DNA from: Paenibacillus sp. JNUCC-31 | GTDB lineage: Bacteria; Bacillota; Bacilli; Paenibacillales; Paenibacillaceae | Direction of reading: 5' to 3' | DNA: 64,000 nt | Assembly (NCBI RefSeq): GCF_014844075.1 | Contig: NZ_CP062165.1 | Coordinates: 744,001 to 808,000 of the forward strand | Part shown: positions 1-8,056 of the stretch, one piece after another | Numbering within the stretch: position 1 is the stretch's first letter | How the letters are laid out: every line of letters starts with the position of its first letter | Translations under genes and position numbers: made by a program | Notes under the pieces: model-generated | Database searches by the model: none | Told to the model about the DNA's origin: nothing | The model's input: only the letters and a program-made list of their open reading frames with translations

Positions 1-545
1 TCATAGGCGGAGGAATAATGGTTATCAACCGGAAGACCGTTACAGTTGGCAAAATGAGTATCCTTCATGCCAAGCTCTTTCGCGCGCTCATTCATCCGCT
101 GCACAAAGGCTTCCTCCGAGCCGGCAATTTTCTCTGCCATGGCCACAGAGGCATCATTGCCGGAAGCCATGGCGATTCCTTTTAACATGTCGTCGACCGT
201 CATTTCTTCCCCAGGCTCCAGAAAAATCTGTGATCCACCCATGGATGCCGCATATTCACTCGTTCTCACTTTATCCGTCAGCTTCAGTTTGCCAGAGTCA
301 ATTGCTTCAATGGTGAGCAGCATGGTCATAATCTTCGTAATGCTCGCGGGAGGCAGCTGATCATGACTATTTTTCTCATAAATAACGGTGCCCGTATCTG
401 CATCCATCAAAATGGCAGAGCGTGCCGACGGGGCCAAATCTGCTCCACCCGCTCCTTTGGGTGTTTCTTCAGCCAGCGCTGTTGATGCCATCAGGGGCAG
501 CAGGATACAAAGGGTCATGAACGATGCCATTATTCGTTTTTTCAC
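1..545 (-). CDS. dacF: D-alanyl-D-alanine carboxypeptidase, DacF-like (3' end outside window)
   Basis: Penicillin-binding serine peptidase that removes the terminal D-Ala from peptidoglycan stem peptides outside the membrane. Only the first ~181 codons are in the window. Translation starts at a GTG with an AGGAGGT site at 553-559. A signal peptide covers about residues 1-25 (KKR, hydrophobic core, STALA). The catalytic SxxK motif is SITK at ~68-71 and the SxN motif is SGN at ~128-130; the KTG motif would lie beyond the edge. The fur-xerD-punA order matches the Bacillus locus in which dacF precedes the spoIIA operon, which favours DacF over DacA or DacB. The family is certain, the paralogue is inferred. 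Confidence 0.85.
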   Translation of the reverse strand, partial: MKKRIMASFMTLCILLPLMASTALAEETPKGAGGADLAPSARSAILMDADTGTVIYEKNSHDQLPPASITKIMTMLLTIEAIDSGKLKLTDKVRTSEYAASMGGSQIFLEPGEEMTVDDMLKGIAMASGNDASVAMAEKIAGSEEAFVQRMNERAKELGMKDTHFANCNGLPVDNHYSSAY

Positions 546-728
546 AAGGGTTACCTCCTCAAATGACTTGCTTACTGCATGTTCCATGCATGTACTGCTA
601 ATCATTGTCGGCCCAATTAAAGTAAATTATTCCATGAAAAGAATGATTTCCCGAACTTTTTGTGTAAAAAGAGGCCGAAGACCAAATGCTCCTGTACTCA
701 TCGGTTCACTAAGCGGCACTTTACAAGA

Positions 729-782
729 AAAAATAAAGAGGCAATCTGCCCCAATGTTCACATTAGGGTAGATTGCCTCTTC
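729..782 (-). terminator. Rho-independent terminator of punA
   Basis: Read on the minus strand, arms 781-766 and 752-737 pair (AAGAGGCAATCTACCC with GGGCAGATTGCCTCTT), followed by a T-rich run. It begins just after the punA stop and separates punA from dacF. Confidence 0.85.
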
Positions 783-793
783 TAAATTACCAG

Positions 794-1618
794 TTACATT
801 TGTGGAATAACAGCCAGGACAAGCGCCAGGAAGGATTCACGGACACGTTCTGTCGTTTCCATAACCTCATCATGAGACAATGGCTGGTCCAGAATTCCGG
901 CAGCCATGTTGCTGATACAGGATATGCCGAGTACTTCCAGTCCTGCGTGGCGTGCTACGATGACTTCGGAAACGGTAGACATGCCCACTGCATCTGCACC
1001 GAGTGTACGCAGCATCACAATCTCAGCCGGTGTCTCGTAGTTAGGGCCGAGCATGCCTGCGTATACCCCTTCTCGCACGCTAAAGCCTTGCGATGCCGCC
1101 GTGTCCTTCGCCAGCGCACGCAAGCGACGGCTATAGGCCTCAGACAAATCCGGGAAACGCACGCCCAAGGCAGAGTCATTCGGTCCGATTAGCGGATTCT
1201 TGCCTGTAAGATTCAGATGATCCGAGATCAGCATCAGGTCACCCGCCTCATACGAGGTATTCACACCGCCTGCTGCATTGGTTACGAGCAAGGAGGTCAC
1301 TCCCAGTTCTTTCATGACACGTACCGGGAAGGCTGTCAGTTCCGGACCGTATCCTTCGTACATGTGGAAACGACCTTTCATCATGACGACCGGACGGCCT
1401 TTAATAGTTCCCACAAGCAATTCGCCTTCATGCCCCTCTACGGTGGACACCGGGAAATGCGGGATATCCTGATAGGCGATGCTTACGCCATCTTCAATCA
1501 GTTCTGCCAAAATCCCAAGTCCTGAACCCAAAATCAAACCAACTTCCGGTTTAACTGAACTTTTACTTTGAATATAGGATGCTGCTTCCAAAATCATCTG
1601 TTGGTTTAATGCTGTCAT
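794..1618 (-). CDS. punA: Purine nucleoside phosphorylase
   Basis: Cleaves purine (deoxy)nucleosides such as guanosine and inosine with phosphate, giving the base and (deoxy)ribose-1-phosphate; cytosolic purine salvage. The ~274-residue protein has the trimeric PNP signatures: GSGLG near residue 31, the GRFHMYEGY segment, TNAAGG, and GMSTVSEV near the C-terminus. The start chosen is the ATG with AAGGGGG eight bases upstream; an in-frame upstream extension of 15 residues has no such site. In Bacillus a phosphopentomutase gene (deoB/drm) lies between xerD and this gene. It is missing here, so punA probably uses its own promoter. Confidence 0.93.
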   Translation of the reverse strand: MTALNQQMILEAASYIQSKSSVKPEVGLILGSGLGILAELIEDGVSIAYQDIPHFPVSTVEGHEGELLVGTIKGRPVVMMKGRFHMYEGYGPELTAFPVRVMKELGVTSLLVTNAAGGVNTSYEAGDLMLISDHLNLTGKNPLIGPNDSALGVRFPDLSEAYSRRLRALAKDTAASQGFSVREGVYAGMLGPNYETPAEIVMLRTLGADAVGMSTVSEVIVARHAGLEVLGISCISNMAAGILDQPLSHDEVMETTERVRESFLALVLAVIPQM

Positions 1619-1705
1619 AAGATGTTCCCCCTTGAGTTGAAACGATCCGTCTGTATTTAGCAAATGGCATCATTCTTAATATTACACGCTAAAGATGCAT
1701 CTGCT

Positions 1706-1734
1706 TATGTATAACGGCGTTTACCTGTGTTCAA
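1706..1734 (-). promoter_or_regulatory. Possible sigma-A promoter for punA
   Basis: On the minus strand TTGAAC, a 17-base spacer, then TACATA, about 90 bases before the punA start. The hexamers are fair rather than strong. Support comes mainly from position and from the loss of the usual upstream operon gene. Confidence 0.35.
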
Positions 1735-1798
1735 TTTATTTTATCCTAAATCGGCTTCATGTTCCGCATTTTTTGCAGATTGGCATCCACATCAACCA

Positions 1799-2689
1799 CT
1801 ATCTTGCACGCGGATGATGCGATTCGTAAACTTCTTTCATCGTTTTGCGACCATGATGGCCATACTGTTGCCCAGGCTGCTCCACATGCCCAAGCATATC
1901 CTGCACCGCACGGGTATCTGCTCCACTGGCGATCAGGTGAGCAGCAAAGGAATGACGCAGCGTATGCGGTGTAATTTCACCTGAAATTCCTGCATCCAAT
2001 GCCGCTTTTTTGAGCAGCTTCCAGAAGCCCTGCCTTGTTAATCGTCTACCGGATACATTGACGAATAAAGCCTGCTCGTCCAATTCGTTCTTGATTAACA
2101 AGTTGCGGTAATGATCTACGTAGACACTCGCCCAATGCGCGGCTGGCGCACCAATCGGCAGAATGCGTTCTTTACCAGCGCCTCCACAGCGGATAAAGCG
2201 CATGCCAGGCTGTACATCCCGAACATCCAGCGCGATCAGTTCTGAAACCCGAATGCCTGTCGCGTACAACAACTCCAGCATGGCCCGGTCACGTACACCT
2301 TGTGGCGAACGCGTATCCGGCGCTGCAAGCAACAGCTCGATCTCTTGGATGGTCAACACCTGCGGCGGTGCTTTGTCTGCTTTTGGCGCCTCCACGTCAA
2401 ACGTAGGATCCTGTACGATCTCTCCTCGCCGCATCAAAAAATGAAAATAGGAACGCAGGGATACCACGCTACGAGCGATGGTTGCATTCGCACGTCCTGC
2501 CTGTTTCAGCTGACCGATAAACAGGATGACATGCGTACGACGCACCTGCTCCGCTTCCCGGATACCGTATTCTTTGTCCGCAAATTCGATGAACTTGTCC
2601 ACGTCTCGAAGATACGACTCCAACGTACTGCTCGACATCCCTTTATCCTCTTCCAAGTATAAGGCATAGGCGTGTATCGTCTGCTTCAT
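1799..2689 (-). CDS. xerD: Tyrosine recombinase XerD with altered catalytic loop
   Basis: Site-specific recombinase that, with XerC, resolves chromosome dimers at dif. The 296-residue length equals Bacillus XerD. The N-terminal SAM-like domain spans ~1-95 and the catalytic domain ~110-296, with GIRVSEL (first Arg), HTLRHSF (His/Arg) and LGH. The C-terminus HHPRA is typical. The stretch between LGH and the nucleophile is odd: it reads VEQPGQQ then Tyr276, seven residues, where the family normally has eight of the type ADISTTQI. The ATG is preceded by GAGGAG; an in-frame TTG six bases upstream sits too close to it. The synteny fur-yqzK-xerD-punA supports XerD rather than XerC. Confidence 0.9.
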   Translation of the reverse strand: MKQTIHAYALYLEEDKGMSSSTLESYLRDVDKFIEFADKEYGIREAEQVRRTHVILFIGQLKQAGRANATIARSVVSLRSYFHFLMRRGEIVQDPTFDVEAPKADKAPPQVLTIQEIELLLAAPDTRSPQGVRDRAMLELLYATGIRVSELIALDVRDVQPGMRFIRCGGAGKERILPIGAPAAHWASVYVDHYRNLLIKNELDEQALFVNVSGRRLTRQGFWKLLKKAALDAGISGEITPHTLRHSFAAHLIASGADTRAVQDMLGHVEQPGQQYGHHGRKTMKEVYESHHPRAR

Positions 2690-2763
2690 GCACAACGCTC
2701 CTCATCTGACAGGACTGCCTTGCTGGCAGCCTGCATCCGTATTTGCATCCCTGGCTGTCCAGG

Positions 2764-3006
2764 CTACTCTCCGTACCAATAGAATAAACGGAGACGCTCT
2801 GCCATCGTAGGGCGCCCTTCTTCGTAGCCTTGCCACACATTTTCCTGAAATACCTTAACTGCATTTCCGGATGGCATCTGATATTGGTCCACAGGCGAGA
2901 TCCAGCCGTTGAACAAATCCAGGACATGATAGAACAGATAAACCAAAGCAGCAAAAAATACGATAAATCGAATAAAACGGAGTCCTCTCCGCAGTGATAT
3001 GATCAT
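2764..3006 (-). CDS. yqzK: YqzK family protein (DUF4227), small membrane protein
   Basis: A ~80-residue protein with one membrane segment near residues 10-30 (FIRFIVFFAALVYLFYHVL) and a short extracytoplasmic or cytoplasmic tail rich in aromatic residues ending FYWYGE. It matches the DUF4227/YqzK proteins found between fur and xerD in Bacillales; their function is unknown. The ATG was chosen because AAGGGGG lies 8-9 bases upstream. It sits 74 bases before xerD in the same direction, so the two are probably cotranscribed. Confidence 0.8.
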   Translation of the reverse strand: MIISLRRGLRFIRFIVFFAALVYLFYHVLDLFNGWISPVDQYQMPSGNAVKVFQENVWQGYEEGRPTMAERLRLFYWYGE

Positions 3007-3112
3007 GGGTCGTACCCCCTTCTGATTCAAATCCGGTTCGTCCTTGAATCAGGGTATGTCCACCAACACAGAAATATGACATTCTGGGCAAACCTCACAT
3101 CACATGCGGTAC

Positions 3113-3150
3113 CAAAAAAGCTCTCCCGTCAAAACCGCCGGTGAGAGCTT
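3113..3150 (-). terminator. Terminator of fur
   Basis: On the minus strand AAGCTCTC pairs with GAGAGCTT and is followed by TTTT. It lies directly after the fur stop, so yqzK-xerD would start from a separate promoter or from read-through. Confidence 0.8.
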
Positions 3151-3164
3151 GAAGATATGCTATG

Positions 3165-3632
3165 TTATTCTTCATCTTTGGGCTTCTGGTCATTTTTAGC
3201 TTTGCAACGGTAACAAATCCCATGAAAATCCAATCGGTGATCTACTACCGAAAAATTAAATTCCCGCTCCAGTCGCTCTTCAAGCGGTCCAAGCCAGTCT
3301 TCACGTATTTCATCCATACTTCCGCATTGAACACAGATTAAGTGATGATGGTGATGCTTGGATGTATCTCCGCGCAGATCATAACGCGCTACACCGTCGC
3401 CGAAGTTGATTTTCTCTACAACATGCAGCTCACTCAGCAGTTCGAGGGTACGGTACACGGTTGCCAGACCGATTTCGGGAGCCTTTTCTTTCACGAGCAT
3501 GAATACGTCCTCTGCGCTCAGATGATCTTCTTCATTCTCAAGAAGTACTCTTACGGTGGCTTCCCGCTGGGGCGTTAATTTATATCCTTGGGACTGTAGT
3601 TGCTGCTTAATTTTATCGATCCGTGCTTCCAT
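3165..3632 (-). CDS. fur: Ferric uptake regulator family protein, Fur
   Basis: Iron-responsive repressor of about 155 residues. The N-terminal winged helix (~1-85) contains LTPQREATVRVL and ATVYRTLELL; the metal-binding dimerisation domain has the His cluster HHHHHLIC and two zinc pairs, CVQC (~100-103) and CYRC near the C-terminus. The tail after CYRC is rich in Lys, Asp and Glu. Position next to xerD and spoIIM matches B. subtilis fur rather than perR or zur. Five good Fur boxes at 18.9-23.2 kb in this window are candidate targets. A sigma-A promoter is visible upstream. Confidence 0.92.
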   Translation of the reverse strand: MEARIDKIKQQLQSQGYKLTPQREATVRVLLENEEDHLSAEDVFMLVKEKAPEIGLATVYRTLELLSELHVVEKINFGDGVARYDLRGDTSKHHHHHLICVQCGSMDEIREDWLGPLEERLEREFNFSVVDHRLDFHGICYRCKAKNDQKPKDEE

Positions 3633-3686
3633 TTTCTCCCTCCCCCTAGGAAATCACTGCACACTGCAACTTAACCCACTTCTTTC

Positions 3687-3716
3687 ATTATAGGGGGAGT
3701 ACATAATTAAAGTCAA
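3687..3716 (-). promoter_or_regulatory. Sigma-A promoter of fur
   Basis: TTGACT, an 18-base spacer and a perfect TATAAT on the minus strand, 55-84 bases before the fur start codon. Confidence 0.7.
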
Positions 3717-3739
3717 CATTTTACACTGTTGCATGCAAG

Positions 3740-4369
3740 CTAGGCTGGAAGCAGCATCGGCGTGACCCAGCGCATCATCGCGGGAGTGACCCAGGTTTCA
3801 AAAGAGGCGACACCTAACAACAATGCAGCCATCACGAGAGTCAACACCATATAAGATGCAAAAGGTCTCTGGTTGCCTGTTGTCCGCTGCATCAATACCC
3901 GGTTCCGAATGATGTATAATGAAAAGGTCATCGCTGACACACTGCAAATCAGCAGGACAGGAATCACGAATAGATTATGTGGCGCAACCGATACCAATGC
4001 AAATAGAAGCCCTTTCCAGGAATACTGTCCAACAAGATAACCTACTGTAAAACCAATGAGCACCCCTTTCAGGAAATCGAGAACCAAAATGCCCGGCAGG
4101 CCAATGACCGATAAACCCAGAATAAAAATGAGCCCCACCCATTTCAAATGAAGCATGGCAATGTCCCAATAGGTACCAGTCTCGGTCACCTGCCCACTGT
4201 GCTGCACCGTCATAAAGAAATTGCCGAGATACCCCTCCAGATCCTGACGCTGCTCAAGAGACAAGGCGTTGACCATCAGGGCACCAAAGATGACTCCGAC
4301 CAGAAACAAGACGGCCACGAATACATATAGCGAGGTTTGACCTTTAAATGTGAAGAAGGCAGAACGCAT
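3740..4369 (-). CDS. spoIIM: Stage II sporulation protein M
   Basis: Membrane component of the SpoIIDMP complex, which drives engulfment of the forespore by peptidoglycan remodelling; SpoIIM recruits SpoIIP and SpoIID. The protein is about 209 residues (Bacillus SpoIIM ~214) with five hydrophobic segments, including SLYVFVAVLFLVGVIFGALMVN near the N-terminus. The start is uncertain. This ATG has AAAGGGG about 12 bases upstream; the frame stays open for another 29 codons, to 4456, without a better site. It lies just upstream of fur in the same direction, as in Bacillus, with a separate fur promoter between them. Confidence 0.88.
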   Translation of the reverse strand: MRSAFFTFKGQTSLYVFVAVLFLVGVIFGALMVNALSLEQRQDLEGYLGNFFMTVQHSGQVTETGTYWDIAMLHLKWVGLIFILGLSVIGLPGILVLDFLKGVLIGFTVGYLVGQYSWKGLLFALVSVAPHNLFVIPVLLICSVSAMTFSLYIIRNRVLMQRTTGNQRPFASYMVLTLVMAALLLGVASFETWVTPAMMRWVTPMLLPA

Positions 4370-4491
4370 ACAGGTACGAGTCCCCTTTCCGGTTATCATG
4401 CTGCAAGGATGTCGAGTGAAATCCTTATAGTCATTCTTATGAACCGGAACGCACACGTATGACTTCTTGTCCAGATTGCCCCTACCTCGAA

Positions 4492-5709
4492 CTACTCTGT
4501 TACTTCTCTGGCGGTTACTTTCCCATAAGTACCTCCACCGCCGGAAGAGAGCACCAGTTCACCATCTCGAGCAGCAACGATAAGTCCTGCCAGAACGGGT
4601 CCTACCACCGCTGCAAGTTCATCTTCACTTGTCAGATGGAGTACGTTCATTTCCGTGCCAAAATGGTCCAGCAGCAGGCGCAGTTTGGCTTTACCCAGTC
4701 CTGGGATGAATTCCAGCGGCACCTGGTATTGATAGGCTGGCCTGCTGGCAGGGACATGCGGATTCTCCCGGTCAGCGATCGCCAATATGCGATCAAGCAC
4801 GCCCTGAACAAGCTTCACACTGCCACAGTGTGGACAGCGTTCTGCTGACATTGCATGTTCGTCCATAATACTTCCACAGGATGCACAATAGGTACGGTGA
4901 TATTTGCCGAGTCTTGGATTCAAACCGTAATTGGCGGTAATTCTTCTGCCCTCCTCTCCTTTAAGTGCCATGTTGAATTCGTCAAAAGAAGGTTTCGCGA
5001 GTTGCAACTCATTGTACTCTCGTCCGATCTTGCCCAGAGAATGTGCATCCGAGTTGGTCAGAAAGGGGACCTGATCCAGTTCCCGAATGTAACTGGCCAT
5101 GGATGAGTCGGAGCTTAGGCCAAGCTCGACTGCATCGATCAGGTTCGTATCCAGCACATCAGCCATACGAGGAGCCGTACTGCCATATATGCCCTTATGC
5201 GGTGTAAAAACATGTGCAGGCACAATCAGTCCACCACGGGCCTTAATCTCGGCCTGCATCTCCAGAGCGGGTACATAGACTCGCTGAGAACTAAGGTTCA
5301 CATTTTTCATATACCGTTTCATCCAGTCCGTAAAGGACTTCATCGTGCTTAGAGCCCGGAAATAGGCAAGCATATGAAATTCCCGCATTTCCGGTTCGCG
5401 CAGTTCCAGCTCCGTACCTAGCAGGATCGTTGTATCCTGATACGCAATTCCTCCGCCCTCTACCTCGGTCATGGTGCCGTTCTCCAGCAACTGCTCGATA
5501 TCCATCTGTACCACGGGAGAATGACAATCAATGACGCCGAGTAAACGAATGCCTTTGCGATCCGAAGCTTCCCGAGCAATGTTCTCAAATGTCAGATCCC
5601 GGCTGCCACTAATTTTAACGGCTTCCCCGCGCGAAGTTCGTCCGATATGAATATGAAGGTCTGCATAACACGGCTCCCACATTGCAGATGATGTCCGTTG
5701 CTCATCCAT
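4492..5709 (-). CDS. PHP-domain protein of the YqxK / endonuclease Q family
   Basis: A ~405-residue protein with an N-terminal PHP metal-dependent phosphoesterase domain: DLHIHIGRTS near residue 17, GVIDCHSP, a PAHVFTPHKG segment and TNSDAHSLG. A zinc ribbon follows (CASCG ... CPHCG), then a helix-hairpin-helix-like part with FIPGLGKAKLRLLL. This matches the TIGR00375 family, to which archaeal and Bacillus endonuclease Q belongs; EndoQ cuts 5' of deaminated bases such as dU and dI. By analogy this is a DNA repair nuclease, which is inference. The ATG falls two bases after the nudF stop, with AGGACGG as a modest SD, so the two are translationally linked. Confidence 0.85.
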   Translation of the reverse strand: MDEQRTSSAMWEPCYADLHIHIGRTSRGEAVKISGSRDLTFENIAREASDRKGIRLLGVIDCHSPVVQMDIEQLLENGTMTEVEGGGIAYQDTTILLGTELELREPEMREFHMLAYFRALSTMKSFTDWMKRYMKNVNLSSQRVYVPALEMQAEIKARGGLIVPAHVFTPHKGIYGSTAPRMADVLDTNLIDAVELGLSSDSSMASYIRELDQVPFLTNSDAHSLGKIGREYNELQLAKPSFDEFNMALKGEEGRRITANYGLNPRLGKYHRTYCASCGSIMDEHAMSAERCPHCGSVKLVQGVLDRILAIADRENPHVPASRPAYQYQVPLEFIPGLGKAKLRLLLDHFGTEMNVLHLTSEDELAAVVGPVLAGLIVAARDGELVLSSGGGGTYGKVTAREVTE

Positions 5710-5711
5710 TA

Positions 5712-6296
5712 TTAAAACCGTCCTGTCGTTTTGTATAGGTCCCACGCATATACAGCCATCATCGTTTTGGCATCACTAATCCGGTTCTCATCCATCAGCT
5801 GGTATGCTTCTTCGATCGTAATTTCGGATACTTCCAGAAATTCATCTTCATCCAGAGCCATATCCCCGGCTTCCAGCTCCTCGGCGATGTACAAATGGAT
5901 GATCTCATCCGCAAAACCTGGCGATGTGTAAAACGAACGCAGATGCTGCAGTGATTTGGCTACATAACCAGTCTCTTCGCGCAATTCACGTGCCGCTGCC
6001 ACTTCAGGCTCTTCTCCTGGGTCCAGTTTACCTGCTGGAATCTCCACTTCGGTACGTCCCATAGCCTGACGATATTGATCAACAACCAGCATGCGATCTC
6101 CATTCAGGGCTAGGACCGCTACCGCTCCAGGATGACGGATAATCTCACGGGTAGCGGTCTGCCCATTGGGGAGCTTAACCGTGTCGACTTGAAGTGAAAT
6201 AACTTTACCTTCAAAAATGGGCTGTGTGGATATCGTCTCTTCATCCAGTTTCGGATTAGCCGGGTGTATATGATTGGTTGAATTCGTTGGTTTCAT
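5712..6296 (-). CDS. nudF: ADP-ribose pyrophosphatase (Nudix)
   Basis: Hydrolyses ADP-ribose to AMP and ribose-5-phosphate. The Nudix box is complete: G at the start of GKLDPGEEPEVAAARELREE, with the RELREETG catalytic core binding Mg2+. The ~194-residue length fits NudF/YqkG. The ATG at MKPTNS was chosen; upstream codons in frame run to 6422 but collide with the divergent mciZ start and lack a good SD. It is the first gene of a pair with the PHP protein. mciZ, diverging 118 bases away, is a known nudF neighbour in Bacillus. Confidence 0.9.
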   Translation of the reverse strand: MKPTNSTNHIHPANPKLDEETISTQPIFEGKVISLQVDTVKLPNGQTATREIIRHPGAVAVLALNGDRMLVVDQYRQAMGRTEVEIPAGKLDPGEEPEVAAARELREETGYVAKSLQHLRSFYTSPGFADEIIHLYIAEELEAGDMALDEDEFLEVSEITIEEAYQLMDENRISDAKTMMAVYAWDLYKTTGRF

Positions 6297-6336
6297 GTAT
6301 TCTTCAACTCCGCTTCCTAGAAATTGGTTCGTATAC

Positions 6337-6365
6337 GTATAAACCTCAGTTTTTTGGCATATGGT
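6337..6365 (+). promoter_or_regulatory. Possible sigma-E-type promoter for mciZ
   Basis: GTATAAA, a 14-base spacer and CATATGGT about 50 bases before the mciZ start. It resembles the mother-cell sigma-E pattern (ATA-type -35, CATACAAT -10) only loosely. Considered because Bacillus mciZ is sigma-E dependent. Confidence 0.25.
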
Positions 6366-6414
6366 GAGTCTATAGCGATTTTCAAACAAATATAGTGAAT
6401 CAGGGGGACAACCA

Positions 6415-6549
6415 ATGAACACTTATTTAACACCGCAATCCGTGCACGTGGTCGGACAAGCCAGACAAGTCCAGCTCATCCTCAAACAATGGATACGCGA
6501 GTGGGGTCCGGATGCCAAATTAAGCGACATGCTTGCTGGACGCAAATGA
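6415..6549 (+). CDS. mciZ: Z-ring formation inhibitor MciZ (44 aa)
   Basis: Short peptide that caps FtsZ filaments and blocks Z-ring assembly in the mother cell during sporulation. The frame MNTYLTPQSVHVVGQARQVQ continues LILKQWIREWGPDAKLSDML and ends AGRK. It shares the VG(Q/K)A core and the following basic amphipathic helix with Bacillus MciZ, and the length (44 versus 40) fits. A strong SD, CAGGGGGA, lies seven bases before the ATG, and a terminator follows. It diverges from nudF, its neighbour in Bacillus too. Gene-finders often miss it because of its size. The identification is by motif and context, without a database search. Confidence 0.82.
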   Translation: MNTYLTPQSVHVVGQARQVQLILKQWIREWGPDAKLSDMLAGRK

Positions 6550-6599
6550 TGCTGTTCATGGTGTAGTTATTCATACCCATGAAATATAATTTTTTTGCC

Positions 6600-6640
6600 A
6601 AAAAGTCCGAACACGGTGTGTACCGGATTCGGACTTTTCA
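6600..6640. terminator. Bidirectional terminator between mciZ and the M20 peptidase gene
   Basis: AAAAGTCCGAA and TTCGGACTTTT form an 11-bp stem around a 17-base loop, with T-rich flanks on both strands. It serves the convergent genes on either side. Confidence 0.75.
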
Positions 6641-6683
6641 GTTGTAGGCAGAGACCTTACACCTATTTTACGAAAAACACTCT

Positions 6684-7817
6684 TTACTTCTGGCTCGCAG
6701 CCGTTTCCTGAATAATCGCCACGACCACTTCGGACAGCTTCACAATATCTTCAGCGCGAATGCGTTCTTTTGTAGTATGAATATCTTCATAACCTACTGC
6801 CAGATTGACCGTAGGAATGTTGAAACCATTGAAGATGTTGGCATCACTGCCGCCACCGGATGCAAACGTGCTGGTCTCCAGCCCCAGGCTGCGAATGGCA
6901 CGTTGTGCAAGCTGAACAACCTCATGCTCATCATGGAAGCCAAATGCAGGATACAGGATTTCACTTCTGAATTCAGCTGTTGCACCATATTTGCGGCATG
7001 TTGTTTCCAATGCTTCACGCATTTGTGCAATTTGCAATTCCACTTTTTCCTGCACAATGCTGCGAGCCTCCGCTTCAATCTGCACAAAATCGCAAACAAC
7101 GTTCAGCGCTGATCCGCCCTGAAATTTGCCGATGTTCGCTGTAGTCTCTTCATCTATCCGTCCCAGCTTCATTGCCGCAATCGCTTTGGCAGCCACCTGA
7201 ATGGCGCTGATGCCATCTTCCGGATTCACGCCCGCATGAGCGGATTTCCCATAGATCTTCATTTCAATTTCTGCTCTGGCCGGTGCTGCCACACAAATTG
7301 TACCCACAGCTCCGTTGGAATCCAGTGCATAACCGAACTCAGCTTCAATATCCTTCGGATTCATGGCACGTGCTCCGACCAGGCCTGATTCTTCACCTAC
7401 AGTGATCACGAACTGAATTTTACCATGCGGCATGTTGTTCTCCTGGATGACCCGAATGGCTTCAAACAAAGCGGCAATCCCCGCCTTATCATCTGCACCC
7501 AGAATTGTCGTACCATCACTGCGAATCCAACCGTCTTCACCGAGCTGAGGTTTAATCCCCTGTCCCGGTGTTACAGTATCCATATGGCATGTAAAAAAAA
7601 TCGGTGCGGCCGCTTCATTCCCCTCGGCTTCCCAGGTAATAACTAGATTCCCTGCACCATGTCCGGTTTTTTCCGTCGTATCATCCTCATATACGTTGAG
7701 GCCCAGCTGAGTAAATTGTTCTTTTAATACTTCTGATATATTCTGCTCATGGGTTGTCTCACTATCCATTTGCACCAGTTCCATAAACTGATCAATGACA
7801 CGCTGCTGTTTTATCAT
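6684..7817 (-). CDS. M20-family metallopeptidase, tripeptidase T-like (YqjE type)
   Basis: Cytosolic di-zinc aminopeptidase of about 377 residues. Visible metal and catalytic motifs: CHMDTVTPG (~76-84), GADDKAG (~106), GEESGLVGAR with the catalytic Glu (~141), ALDSNG, and a late HTTKER segment supplying the last His. The inserted dimerisation domain starts at KIYGKSAHAG. Length and motifs fit the PepT-like/YqjE group more than classical PepT, which is about 410 residues. AGGAAAG lies four bases before the ATG. It diverges from prli42. Confidence 0.85.
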   Translation of the reverse strand: MIKQQRVIDQFMELVQMDSETTHEQNISEVLKEQFTQLGLNVYEDDTTEKTGHGAGNLVITWEAEGNEAAAPIFFTCHMDTVTPGQGIKPQLGEDGWIRSDGTTILGADDKAGIAALFEAIRVIQENNMPHGKIQFVITVGEESGLVGARAMNPKDIEAEFGYALDSNGAVGTICVAAPARAEIEMKIYGKSAHAGVNPEDGISAIQVAAKAIAAMKLGRIDEETTANIGKFQGGSALNVVCDFVQIEAEARSIVQEKVELQIAQMREALETTCRKYGATAEFRSEILYPAFGFHDEHEVVQLAQRAIRSLGLETSTFASGGGSDANIFNGFNIPTVNLAVGYEDIHTTKERIRAEDIVKLSEVVVAIIQETAASQK

Positions 7818-7899
7818 AGGACTTTCCTACCTTTCGTCGATACGGTACAATACAATTACTATGGTCTGTTTATTCATTTGTTGAAAGGAGTTTCTCATC

Positions 7900-8001
7900 A
7901 TGCAAAAAAAGAAATGGTTCCGCATCATTATCTATCTCATGCTGCTCGCCATGATTGGGTCCACCCTTTTCATCGCGCTCGAACCTTTATTGTTCGGATA
8001 G
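7900..8001 (+). CDS. prli42: Stressosome-associated membrane protein Prli42-like (33 aa)
   Basis: A 33-codon gene: MQKKKWFRIIIYLMLLAMIG followed by STLFIALEPLLFG. It has the Prli42 layout: a short Lys/Arg-rich N-terminus, then one membrane helix. In Listeria the miniprotein Prli42 anchors the stressosome to the membrane and passes stress signals to sigma-B. A good SD (GAAAGGAG) lies eight bases before the ATG, and a terminator follows immediately. Neighbouring an M20 peptidase gene is also seen in other Bacillales, from memory. Whether this organism has a stressosome cannot be seen here. Confidence 0.72.
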   Translation: MQKKKWFRIIIYLMLLAMIGSTLFIALEPLLFG

Positions 8002-8007
8002 AACCCT

Positions 8008-8056
8008 GAAGCCTTTGGACTGTCTTAATCACAGACGGTGAAAGGCTTCTTTTTCT
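8008..8056 (+). terminator. Terminator of prli42, overlapping the lipB 3' end
   Basis: GAAGCCTTT (8008-8016) pairs with AAAGGCTTC (8041-8049) and is followed by TTTTTC on the plus strand. The right arm lies within the last codons of the convergent lipB. Confidence 0.7.

Noticed and set aside
1619..1798. Remnant of deoB/drm between xerD and punA
   Set aside because: The 180 bases are too short and no frame encodes phosphopentomutase motifs; the gene is simply absent here.
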